A stretch of 64,000 nt of DNA from Allobogoriella alba. Its GTDB lineage: Bacteria; Actinomycetota; Actinomycetes; Actinomycetales; Actinomycetaceae. Under the pieces are notes generated by a model, which had not been told where the DNA came from, searched no databases, and worked only from the letters and a program-made list of their open reading frames with translations. This document shows positions 17,818 to 25,796 of the stretch, one piece after another (positions within the stretch are counted from its first letter, which is position 1; each line of letters begins with the position of its first letter). Where the stretch lies: assembly GCF_042665525.1 (NCBI RefSeq), contig NZ_JBHTCQ010000002.1:620001-684000 (forward strand), in the 5' to 3' direction. A program made the translations under genes and the position numbers.

Positions 17818-18599
17818 GGCGGCCCGTTCCGCCGCCCGCGCACCCCTCGGGTGCGCGCGCCCCGGACGTGCCGCGCGAGCTGGTCCCGCGCCACGTCGCG
17901 GTCGTCATGGACGGCAACGGCCGCTGGGCCAACGCGCGCGGCCTGCCCCGGACCGAGGGCCACCGCGCCGGCGAGGCGGCGCTGCTCGACGTGGTCGCCG
18001 GCGCCATCGAGATCGGTGTCACGCACGTCTCCGCGTACGCCTTCTCCACCGAGAACTGGAAGCGGTCGCCGGATGAGGTGCGGTTCCTCATGGGCTTCAA
18101 CCGGGACGTGCTGCACCGGCGCCGGGACCAGATGGACTCCTGGGGGGTGCGCGTGCGGTGGGCCGGCCGCCGGCCCCGCCTGTGGCGCTCGGTCATCTCC
18201 GAGCTGGAGAGGGCCGAGGAGCAGACGCGCCACAACACCGTCTGCACGCTGACGATGTGCGTGAACTACGGGGGCCGGGCGGAGATCGCGGACGCGGCGG
18301 CCGCCATCGCGCGGGAGGCGGCGGCCGGTCGTCTCGACCCCCGGCGCGTCAGCGAGCGCACCGTGGCCCGTTTCCTCGACGAGCCCGAGCTGCCGGACGT
18401 CGACATGTTCCTGCGCACCGGCGGCGAGCAGCGCACGTCGAACTTCCTGCTGTGGCAGTCCGCGTACGCGGAGATGGTCTTCGTGGACACGGCGTGGCCC
18501 GACGTCGACCGCCGCACCCTGTGGCAGGCGGTCGAGACCTACGCGCGGCGGGACCGGCGCTACGGCTCGGCGACGGACCTGCCGGCCGGACCGGGCTGA
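17814..18599 (+). CDS. uppS: Isoprenyl transferase (undecaprenyl/decaprenyl diphosphate synthase)
   Basis: This cis-prenyltransferase makes the C50-C55 polyprenyl diphosphate carrier for cell-wall synthesis. The 261-residue protein has VVMDGNGRWA at about 30-39 (Asp33 binds magnesium), STENWKRS and the C-terminal RTGGEQRTSNFLLWQ. I chose the ATG at 17814, overlapping the recO stop, because the longer upstream reading is a shadow of recO. The 3' end overlaps the convergent zur gene by 40 bases. Confidence 0.95.
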   Translation: MRRPVPPPAHPSGARAPDVPRELVPRHVAVVMDGNGRWANARGLPRTEGHRAGEAALLDVVAGAIEIGVTHVSAYAFSTENWKRSPDEVRFLMGFNRDVLHRRRDQMDSWGVRVRWAGRRPRLWRSVISELERAEEQTRHNTVCTLTMCVNYGGRAEIADAAAAIAREAAAGRLDPRRVSERTVARFLDEPELPDVDMFLRTGGEQRTSNFLLWQSAYAEMVFVDTAWPDVDRRTLWQAVETYARRDRRYGSATDLPAGPG

Positions 18600-18982
18600 G
18601 CAGCCGCGCACGCGGCGCAGGTGCCGAACAGCTCCGCGATGTGGTCGACGTCGACGAAGCCGTTCTCCTCGGCGACCTTCGTGGCCCACCTCTCGACCGG
18701 GGCGCCCTCGACCTCCACGGTCCGTCCGCACTCCTTGCAGACGAGATGATGGTGGTGGCTCTCGCGGGCGCAGCGGCGGTAGAGGGCCTCCCCGTCGTCC
18801 GCGCGCAGCACGTCCACCGTGCCCGCGTCCGCCATGGACTGCAGCGTGCGGTACACCGTGGCCAGGCCGACCGAGCTGCCGCCCGCACGGAGCGTCTCGT
18901 GCAGCTGCTGGGCGCTGCGGAAGTCTGCGGTCTCGTCGAGCAGCTCCTGGACGGCCGCCCGCTGCCGGGTCATCCGCAACAT
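18560..18982 (-). CDS. zur: Zinc uptake regulator Zur (Fur family)
   Basis: This 140-residue Fur-family repressor has an N-terminal winged helix (TRQRAAVQELL, GLATVYRTLQSM), a histidine run at 76-79 and two CxxC pairs (CKEC 82-85, CAAC 122-125) for structural zinc. Zur rather than Fur is inferred from its place as the last gene of the znuACB operon and from the Zur-type box on znuA. The start at 18982 is one base after the znuB stop, with AGCGAGGG just upstream. Its 3' end overlaps uppS by 40 bases on the opposite strand. Confidence 0.9.
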   Translation of the reverse strand: MLRMTRQRAAVQELLDETADFRSAQQLHETLRAGGSSVGLATVYRTLQSMADAGTVDVLRADDGEALYRRCARESHHHHLVCKECGRTVEVEGAPVERWATKVAEENGFVDVDHIAELFGTCAACAAAQPGPAGRSVAEP

Positions 18983-18983
18983 C

Positions 18984-19904
18984 TCAGGACCCTCGCTCTC
19001 CCACGGCTTCCCGAACCTCGACATCGTCCTCGACGTCCGAGTGCGGCTCGTCACGCGGCCCCGGACGCCGGAGGAACGGTCGCACGATCGATACTACGGC
19101 GTACACGCCGATCGCCAGGACCACGATCGTGGCGCCGGGTGACAGCGGGTAGCGGAAGGTGATCAGCAGGCCGGCCACGCACACCGCGAGCCCGACCGCC
19201 ATCGCCGCCGTCATGGTCGCGCGGAACGACCGGGTGACCAGCTGCGCCGTCGCGACGGGGACGATCATGAGGGCCGAGACCAGCAGCACCCCCACCACCC
19301 GCATGGAGACCGAGACGGTCAGGGCGGCCATGACGGCCACGAGGACCGTCAGGGCCCGCACCGGCAGCCCCGCGGCGTGGGCGAACTCCTCGTCGTGGCA
19401 CAACGCGAACAGCGGGCCGCGCAGACCGATCCCGACGCCGAGGAGCACGACGGCGAGGATCGCCGTGAGGATCACGTCCTCGAGGGTGACGGCCGCGATC
19501 GAGCCGAAGAGGTAGGCGTTGAGGTTCGACGTGGTGCCGCCGGCCAGGGTGATGAGCAGCACGCCACCGGCGATGCCGCCGTAGAAGAGGATGGCCAGGG
19601 CGATGTCGCCGCTGGTCTTGCCGCGGGCGCGCACGGTCTCGATCAGGATCGCTCCGACGACGGACGCGACGATCGCCCCCGGGACGGCCAGGGCCCCGTG
19701 GTCGGACAGCCCTGCGGCGCTACCGACGAGCCACCCGAGCGCGACGCCGGTGAGCGCGACGTGCCCGATGCCGTCGCCGAGCAGCGCGAGGCGCCGTTGG
19801 ACCAGGTAGGTCCCCATGACCGGCGCCGCCACCCCCACCAGCACGGCGACCGCGAGCGCACGCTGCATGAGCGGCGTGCTCAACAGCTGAAGGACCTCCG
19901 CCAT
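18984..19904 (-). CDS. znuB: Zinc ABC transporter permease ZnuB
   Basis: The 306-residue protein is a family-3 metal ABC permease with eight or more membrane helices across its whole length (e.g. ALAVAVLVGVAAPVMGTYLV, LLGDGIGHVALTGVALGWL). The charged tail after about residue 280 is rich in Asp and Glu. It forms the inner-membrane channel for Zn2+ with ZnuC and ZnuA. Its start overlaps the znuC stop by four bases and its stop is one base from the zur start, so it sits inside a tight four-gene operon. Confidence 0.93.
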   Translation of the reverse strand: MAEVLQLLSTPLMQRALAVAVLVGVAAPVMGTYLVQRRLALLGDGIGHVALTGVALGWLVGSAAGLSDHGALAVPGAIVASVVGAILIETVRARGKTSGDIALAILFYGGIAGGVLLITLAGGTTSNLNAYLFGSIAAVTLEDVILTAILAVVLLGVGIGLRGPLFALCHDEEFAHAAGLPVRALTVLVAVMAALTVSVSMRVVGVLLVSALMIVPVATAQLVTRSFRATMTAAMAVGLAVCVAGLLITFRYPLSPGATIVVLAIGVYAVVSIVRPFLRRPGPRDEPHSDVEDDVEVREAVGERGS

Positions 19905-20704
19905 CAGCGCACCTCCTCGCCCGTGCGCCAGTCGACGGTGAGCTCGGGGACGTGGTGGTCCGGCGGTCCCTCACCGGCGTGCGCATGCTCGTGGTCGTGC
20001 CCCGGTGCGTCGTGGCCCGGGACGGCCGGCGGCGGTGCGCCGTCGTGCACCACCCGCCCGTTGCGGAGCACGACCGCACGATCGATGAGGGGACCGAGCT
20101 CGCCCGGCTCGTGCAGGACCACCAGCAGCGTCCGGCCGGCGGCGCGCAGGCCCCGCAACGTGGCCGCGAGCGCCTGCTTCGAGGCCCGGTCGATGCCTGC
20201 CAGCGGCTCGTCGAGCACCAGCAGGTCGGGGTCGCGCACCAGCGCACGGGCGATGAGGACCCGCTGGTGCTGCCCGCCGGAGAAGATCTGGACCGAGTCC
20301 TTCGCGCGGTCCGCGAGCCCGACCTGCTCGAGGGCCTCCATGGCTCGCACGCGGCCGGCGCGGCCGACCCGGAGCCGCGCGGAGCTGAGCAGGCCAGAGG
20401 TGACGACCTCCAGCGCCGTCGCGGGGACGCCGGCGGCCGCGGTGACCCGCTGGGGGACGTACCCGATCCGGCGGAAGTCGATGCGGCGGGTCGTCACGTC
20501 CTGGCCGTAGACCCAGGCCTGCCCGCGACGGATCGGCACCACGCCGACGAGGGCCTTGACGAGCGTCGACTTCCCGGAGCCGTTCGCGCCGAGCAGGGCG
20601 ACCGCCTCGCCGTCGCGCACGGTCATGTCGACGCCACGCAGCACGGTCGAGGCACCGAGCGTCACGGTGAGGGACTCGGTGCGGATCGGCGGAGGAGTGG
20701 ACAT
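19904..20704 (-). CDS. znuC: Zinc ABC transporter ATPase ZnuC
   Basis: The 266-residue ABC ATPase has the P-loop GANGSGKST near residues 34-42, the ABC signature FSGGQHQRV and Walker B LLVLDEPLAGID. The C-terminal tail is His-rich (PGHDAPGHDHEHAHAGEGP), a feature often seen in zinc transport ATPases and possibly metal-sensing. It powers uptake through ZnuB. It overlaps znuA and znuB by four bases on either side. Confidence 0.94.
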   Translation of the reverse strand: MSTPPPIRTESLTVTLGASTVLRGVDMTVRDGEAVALLGANGSGKSTLVKALVGVVPIRRGQAWVYGQDVTTRRIDFRRIGYVPQRVTAAAGVPATALEVVTSGLLSSARLRVGRAGRVRAMEALEQVGLADRAKDSVQIFSGGQHQRVLIARALVRDPDLLVLDEPLAGIDRASKQALAATLRGLRAAGRTLLVVLHEPGELGPLIDRAVVLRNGRVVHDGAPPPAVPGHDAPGHDHEHAHAGEGPPDHHVPELTVDWRTGEEVR

Positions 20705-21621
20705 CAGGCGCAGCGTAGACCCGTGGTGAGCGCGTCCAGGTTCGCGCGCATGGCGTCGAGGTACGTGCCCTCCTCGGGTGCCGTCTCCAGGGGGTTGAGG
20801 ACGTCGACCTCGATCCCGAGATCGTCCGCGAGGGATTCCGCCACCGCGGGGTTGACAAGGCTCTCGGTGTAGATGGTCTCCACGCCCGAGCTCTGCACGA
20901 CCTCACGGATCTCGGCCATGCGCGCCGGAGAGGGCTCGGACTCCGGGTCGACGCCGGAGATGCCCGCCTGCTCCAGGCCATACCGTTCCGCCAGGTACCC
21001 GTACGCCTCGTGCGCCGCGACGATCGTGCGGCTCTCGCAGTCCTGCAGGGCCGCTGAGTACTCGGCGTCGAGATCCTCCAGCTCGCCCCGGAGCCGCTCG
21101 GCGTTCGCGGCGTAGTCCTCCGCGTGGTCCGGGTCCATCTCCGACATGTCCGCCGCCACCGCGTCGGCCACGTCCGCGAGGCGGAGGGGGTCGAGCCAGA
21201 AGTGCGGGTCCGTCCCCTCGTGGTCGTGGCCCTCGTGCCCGTGCTCACCGTGCTCGCCGTGCTCGCCGGCCGCCTCCTCGCCGTGGACGTGCGCCGCGTT
21301 GCTGACGTCCAGCACCCGAGCAGGCTCGACCACGTCGAGCGCGTCGTCGAGGGCGGGCTGGAAGCCGGAGAGGTAGACGACGTACGAGCCCTCCAGCCCG
21401 GCGACCGCGGCCGTGGAGAGCTCGAGGTCGTGCGGATCCGTCCCGGCGGGCGTGATCGGTTCGACCGTGAGGTGGTCGCCGGCCACCTCGGAGGCGACGA
21501 GCTGCAGCGGGTAGAGCGCCGCGTAGGCGTCCGGGCCCCCGCCGGCAGCACCCGAGCAGGCGGTGAGCGCGAGTGCCGAGAGCGCAGACACCGCGAGCAG
21601 GGGGCGGCGAGGCACGTTCAT
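20704..21621 (-). CDS. znuA: Zinc-binding lipoprotein ZnuA
   Basis: This is the extracytoplasmic solute-binding component (305 residues). The N-terminal signal ends in a lipobox, LALTAC, so it is a lipoprotein. The family's His-rich flexible loop is present (about 112-145, repeats of HGEHGEHGHEGHDHEG) together with conserved metal ligands. I chose the ATG at 21621 because the TTGACA/GAGAAT promoter would start transcription exactly there; an in-frame ATG at 21636 lies within the promoter. It is the first gene of znuA-znuC-znuB-zur. Confidence 0.92.
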   Translation of the reverse strand: MNVPRRPLLAVSALSALALTACSGAAGGGPDAYAALYPLQLVASEVAGDHLTVEPITPAGTDPHDLELSTAAVAGLEGSYVVYLSGFQPALDDALDVVEPARVLDVSNAAHVHGEEAAGEHGEHGEHGHEGHDHEGTDPHFWLDPLRLADVADAVAADMSEMDPDHAEDYAANAERLRGELEDLDAEYSAALQDCESRTIVAAHEAYGYLAERYGLEQAGISGVDPESEPSPARMAEIREVVQSSGVETIYTESLVNPAVAESLADDLGIEVDVLNPLETAPEEGTYLDAMRANLDALTTGLRCA

Positions 21622-21657
21622 GAACACGATTCTCATCTCGAGGTGGCGGGGTGTCAA
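21621..21657 (-). promoter_or_regulatory. znuA: znuA promoter with overlapping Zur box
   Basis: On the minus strand TTGACA (21652-21657), a 17-base spacer and GAGAAT (21629-21634) form a good promoter whose start would be at or next to the znuA ATG at 21621. The 15-base TGAACACGATTCTCA (21621-21635, plus-strand reading) matches the actinobacterial Zur consensus TGAaAacGATTtTCA well and covers the -10, so zinc-loaded Zur would block RNA polymerase. Confidence 0.8.
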
Positions 21658-21807
21658 AGCGGCCGGCGAGTGAGCACGCTCACCACCGGCCGGCGGCACG
21701 CGGGAGGCGTGGGGCGGGCGAGCGTCGGTAGGTTGGGGGGCCGCGACATCTCGTCGCGCGCCCGCACCAGCCAGGTGCGGGTCGGACGCCGACCAGGAGA
21801 GCACACC

Positions 21808-23211
21808 GTGGCCACCGCTTCCCGCCTCGACAACGTGACCAACCTCGCCAAGCGACGGGGCTTCGTCTTCCCGTCGGGAGAGATCTACGGCGGTACCCGG
21901 TCGGCGTGGGACTACGGCCCGCTGGGCGTGGAGCTCAAGGAGAACATCAAGCGGCAGTGGTGGCGCGCGACCGTCACCTCCCGTGACGACGTCGTCGGGC
22001 TGGACTCCTCCGTCATCCTGCCGCGGCAGGTCTGGGTCGCCTCGGGCCACGTCGGCGTGTTCACCGACCCGCTCACCGAGTGCCTGAACTGCCACAAGCG
22101 ATTCCGTGTGGACCAGATGCAGGAGGAGTACTTCGAGAAGCACGGAGCGAAGCAGGACCTCGAGAGTCCGGACGCCGTGCCGCTGGAGGGCCTGGCCTGC
22201 CCGAGCTGCGGCACCCGCGGGCAGTGGACCGAGCCGCGCGACTTCAACATGATGCTCAAGACCCACCTGGGACCCGTGGAGGACGAGTCCGGCCTGCACT
22301 ACCTGCGGCCGGAGACGGCGCAGGGCATCTTCGTGAACTTCGGCAACGTGATGACCGCGGCGCGCAAGAAGCCCCCGTTCGGCATCGGCCAGATCGGCAA
22401 GTCGTTCCGGAACGAGATCACGCCGGGCAACTTCATCTTCCGCACCCGGGAGTTCGAGCAGATGGAGATGGAGTTCTTCGTCGAGCCCGGGACCGACGCC
22501 GAGTGGCACCAGTACTGGATCGACGCCCGCACCGACTGGTACGTGGACCTGGGGATCTCCCGGGAGAACCTGCGCCACTACGAGCACCCGCAGGAGAAGC
22601 TCTCCCACTACTCGACCCGCACCGTCGACATCGAGTACCGGTTCGGCTTCACGGGCAGCGAGTGGGGGGAGCTCGAGGGCATCGCGAACCGCACGGACTT
22701 CGACCTGACGACGCACGCCGAGCACTCCGGGCAGGACCTGAGCTACTTCGACCAGGCGAAGAACGCCCGGTGGGTGCCGTACGTCATCGAGCCGGCCGCG
22801 GGCCTCACCCGCTCGCTCATGGCCTTCCTCGTCGAGGCCTACACCGAGGACGAGGCACCCAACGCCAAGGGCGGGGTGGACCGCCGCACCGTGCTGCGGC
22901 TCGACCCGCGGCTCTCGCCGGTGAAGGCCGCGGTGCTGCCGCTGTCCCGGAACGAGAAGCTCTCGCCGGTGGCCCGGGACCTGGCGGCCGAGCTCCGCCG
23001 GTACTGGAACGTGGAGTTCGACGACGCCGGAGCGGTGGGCCGTCGCTACCGGAGGCAGGACGAGATCGGCACCCCGTACTGCATCACGGTCGACTTCGAC
23101 TCCCTGGAGGACCAGGCCGTGACGGTCCGCGACCGGGACACCATGACCCAGGAGCGGATCGGGCTGGACAAGGTCCGCGGATACCTCGCCGAGCGCCTGC
23201 CCGGCTGCTGA
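21808..23211 (+). CDS. glyS: Glycyl-tRNA synthetase (alpha2 type)
   Basis: The 467-residue class II synthetase is the homodimeric form found in actinobacteria and eukaryotes. It shows FPSGEIYGGTRSAWDYGPLG at the N-terminus, a zinc-binding insert (CLNCHKRF, CPSCGTRG), class II motif 2 (FRNEITPGNFIFRTREFEQMEMEF, read in parts) and motif 3 near LTRSLMAFLVEA. The GTG at 21808 follows AGGAGA and gives the family length; a much longer upstream reading overlaps znuA and is rejected. A TAGGTT -10-like box lies about 80 bases upstream. It is divergent from znuA. Confidence 0.96.
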   Translation: MATASRLDNVTNLAKRRGFVFPSGEIYGGTRSAWDYGPLGVELKENIKRQWWRATVTSRDDVVGLDSSVILPRQVWVASGHVGVFTDPLTECLNCHKRFRVDQMQEEYFEKHGAKQDLESPDAVPLEGLACPSCGTRGQWTEPRDFNMMLKTHLGPVEDESGLHYLRPETAQGIFVNFGNVMTAARKKPPFGIGQIGKSFRNEITPGNFIFRTREFEQMEMEFFVEPGTDAEWHQYWIDARTDWYVDLGISRENLRHYEHPQEKLSHYSTRTVDIEYRFGFTGSEWGELEGIANRTDFDLTTHAEHSGQDLSYFDQAKNARWVPYVIEPAAGLTRSLMAFLVEAYTEDEAPNAKGGVDRRTVLRLDPRLSPVKAAVLPLSRNEKLSPVARDLAAELRRYWNVEFDDAGAVGRRYRRQDEIGTPYCITVDFDSLEDQAVTVRDRDTMTQERIGLDKVRGYLAERLPGC

Positions 23212-23281
23212 CCACGCGGCGGGAGGGGTGGTTGCGGCGCGTCGTGCCGGACCGGGGGGAGCCGGCGGGTGAGCATGAGGC

Positions 23282-24559
23282 GTGGCTCATTCGCACACCC
23301 ATGACGAGGTGACCCTGCCCCGGCGCGAGGCGCGGCGGGTCCGTTGGGTGCTGACCGCACTCGTCGCGCCGCTGCTGCTGGCGACCATCGCGGGCCTCGT
23401 GGCTCTCTGGCCGCGCGGCGAGACGGAGATCGGCTCGATCCCCGTGACGGGCACCGGGATGAGCGTCGAGACCGGGACCGTGGTCGAGGTGGTCGACGAC
23501 GGCACGGGCGGGTCCGCCGACCCCGGCGCCCCGCAGGGCGGCGGGGCGGAGCAGGCCGGGGGACAGGTGCGCGTCGAGCTGTCCACCGGCCGCGGCGCCG
23601 GGCAGGTCGTGCCGGTGCAGGTGCCGCCCGAGATCATGGCGAACGGCATGGAGGCGGGCGACGAGCTCCGGCTGCTGTTCAGCCCCCAGGCGATGGGCAC
23701 GGGCAGCCCGTACGTCTTCTGGGACTTCGAGCGCCGCGCCCCGGTCGGCTGGCTCGCGCTCGGCTATGGGCTCGTGGTGCTGGCCGTCGCCCGGCTGCGG
23801 GGCCTGGCCGCCATGGCCGGGCTCGGCGCGTCCCTGGCCGTCATCACCGTCTTCGTGATCCCGGCGATCATGCTCGGCTCCTCGCCGGTGCTGGTGGCCC
23901 TCGTCGGCTCCGCCGCCATGCTCTTCTTCTCCCTCTACCTCGCGCACGGGATCTCGATCCGGACCACGACGGCCCTCCTCGGGACCTTCGTCGGTCTCGC
24001 CGTGACAGTGCTGCTGGCGACCTGGGGGACCCGGGCCGCCAACCTCACCGGCTCCACGAGCGACGCCTCGCTGTTCCTCAACAGTCACTTCCCGAACCTG
24101 TCCCTGACCGACCTGCTGCTCTGCGGCATCGTCATCGCCGGGCTGGGCGCGCTGAACGACGTGACGATCACGCAGGCGTCCGCCGTGTGGGAGCTGCACG
24201 CCGCCGACCCTGCCGCCTCGCGGCGCACGCTCATGGGTCGGGGCATGCGGATCGGCCGGGACCACATCGCCTCCACGGTGTACACGCTCGCCTTCGCCTA
24301 CGTCGGAACGGCCCTGCCCGTGCTCATGTCCGCCGCGCTCATGGACCGTGCGGTCATGGACACGCTCATGGCCGGTGAGATCGCCGAGGAGATCGTCCGG
24401 ACCCTCGTCTCCTCCATCGGCCTCGTCCTGGCCATCCCGGCCACCACAGGCATCGCCGTCGCCCTGGTCCGGACGTCGGCGGGGCGCGGGCGGTCGGAGC
24501 GATCTCACACCGGCGGGGGGCTGCCCGAGGGCGCGGGAACCGCGACAATGGCGGGATGA
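23282..24559 (+). CDS. YibE/F-like membrane protein
   Basis: The 425-residue protein has an N-terminal membrane helix (about 20-40), an extracytoplasmic domain, and about seven further helices after residue 155 (WLALGYGLVVLAVARLRGL, AVITVFVIPAIML and others). The LNDVTITQASAVWEL segment is typical of the YibE/F family. The family's function is not established; a transport role has been suggested. GTG is the first in-frame start, close behind a GAGCAT box. It ends with a four-base overlap with dusB. Confidence 0.85.
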   Translation: MAHSHTHDEVTLPRREARRVRWVLTALVAPLLLATIAGLVALWPRGETEIGSIPVTGTGMSVETGTVVEVVDDGTGGSADPGAPQGGGAEQAGGQVRVELSTGRGAGQVVPVQVPPEIMANGMEAGDELRLLFSPQAMGTGSPYVFWDFERRAPVGWLALGYGLVVLAVARLRGLAAMAGLGASLAVITVFVIPAIMLGSSPVLVALVGSAAMLFFSLYLAHGISIRTTTALLGTFVGLAVTVLLATWGTRAANLTGSTSDASLFLNSHFPNLSLTDLLLCGIVIAGLGALNDVTITQASAVWELHAADPAASRRTLMGRGMRIGRDHIASTVYTLAFAYVGTALPVLMSAALMDRAVMDTLMAGEIAEEIVRTLVSSIGLVLAIPATTGIAVALVRTSAGRGRSERSHTGGGLPEGAGTATMAG

Positions 24560-25776
24560 CCGCGCGGACCACGACCCAGGCGCCCGCCCGGCCGGCCCTG
24601 CAGATCGGCCCGGTCGGCGTGGGCAGCCCCATCGTGCTCGCCCCGATGGCCGGGGTCACCAACCCGCCCTTCCGCAAGCTGTGCCGCGAGGCCGGCCTGG
24701 CCGGTCTCCCCGGCGACGCCGCGGCGGCCGCCCCGGGCCTGCACGCTCCGGCGGGCCTGTACGTGACGGAGATGATCACCTCCCGGGCGCTGGTCGAGCG
24801 CACGCCGGAGACGATGCGGATGATCACGCCGGACCCGGACGAGCCGGTTCGCTCCGTCCAGCTCTACGGCGTGGACCCCGCCACCGTCGGGTCGGCCGTC
24901 CGGCTGCTGGTGACCGAGGACCGCGCCGACCACGTGGACCTCAACTTCGGCTGTCCCGTGCCCAAGGTGACCCGTCGCGGCGGGGGAGCGGCCCTGCCGT
25001 GGAAGCGCGACCTGTTCGACGCCATCGTCACCGAGGCGGTCAGGGCGGCCGGCGAGGTGCCCGTGACCGTGAAGATGCGGATGGGCATCGACGACGACCA
25101 CCTCACCTACCTCGACGCCGGACGGCTCGCCGAGCGGGCCGGCGTCGCCGCCGTCGCCCTGCACGCGCGGACCGCCGCGCAGCACTACTCCGGTCAGGCC
25201 CGGTGGGAGACGATCGCCCGGCTCAAGGAGACGGTCCGCGGCGTCCCGGTGCTCGGCAACGGCGACATCTGGAGCGCCGAGGACGCGCAGGAGATGATGC
25301 GCACCACGGGCTGCGACGGCGTCGTGGTCGGACGCGGCTGCCAGGGCAGGCCGTGGCTGTTCACGGACCTGGTGGCCGCCGCGCACGGCTCAGCGGCGCG
25401 GGTGACGCCGGGCCTGGCCGAGGTCGCCGCGGTCGTGCGGCGCCACGCCGAGCTCATGGTCGAGCACTTCGGGGACGAGGACCGCGGCCTGCGCGAGATG
25501 CGCAAGCACATGTCCTGGTACCTCAAGGGCTACGTCGTGGGCGGCGAGGCACGCCGGCAGCTGGCGCTGGTCAGCACGCTCGCCGAGCTGGAGGAGCGCC
25601 TCGCAGCCCTCGATCTCGACCAGCCCTACCCGGGCGAGGGCGCGGAGGGGCCGCGCGGCCGGGCGGGCAGCCCGAAGGACCCGCACCTGCCCGAGGGCTG
25701 GCTGCGCAGTCAGGACATCGACGAGGAGCTGCGCGCCTCGCTCTCGCTCGCCGAGCTGTCCGTCTCCGGCGGCTGA
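24556..25776 (+). CDS. dusB: tRNA-dihydrouridine synthase DusB
   Basis: DusB reduces specific uridines of tRNA to dihydrouridine using FMN. The 406-residue protein has the flavin-binding PMAGVTNPPFRKLCREAGL start, the catalytic Cys in NFGCPVPKVTRRGGGAAL (about residue 132) and NGDIWSAEDA. An Ala-rich insert (GDAAAAAPGLHAPA) splits the region before YVTEMITSRAL. A GACAAT -10-like box (24544-24549) ends six bases before the ATG, inside the upstream gene, so an own leaderless transcript is possible besides the four-base overlap. Confidence 0.93.
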   Translation: MTARTTTQAPARPALQIGPVGVGSPIVLAPMAGVTNPPFRKLCREAGLAGLPGDAAAAAPGLHAPAGLYVTEMITSRALVERTPETMRMITPDPDEPVRSVQLYGVDPATVGSAVRLLVTEDRADHVDLNFGCPVPKVTRRGGGAALPWKRDLFDAIVTEAVRAAGEVPVTVKMRMGIDDDHLTYLDAGRLAERAGVAAVALHARTAAQHYSGQARWETIARLKETVRGVPVLGNGDIWSAEDAQEMMRTTGCDGVVVGRGCQGRPWLFTDLVAAAHGSAARVTPGLAEVAAVVRRHAELMVEHFGDEDRGLREMRKHMSWYLKGYVVGGEARRQLALVSTLAELEERLAALDLDQPYPGEGAEGPRGRAGSPKDPHLPEGWLRSQDIDEELRASLSLAELSVSGG

Positions 25777-25796
25777 GCGGGCCGCGGGGGACGCCG

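Noticed and set aside
21124..21807. Upstream extension of glyS
   Set aside because: The extension overlaps znuA in antisense and has no family residues. GTG 21808 has AGGAGA and gives the normal length.
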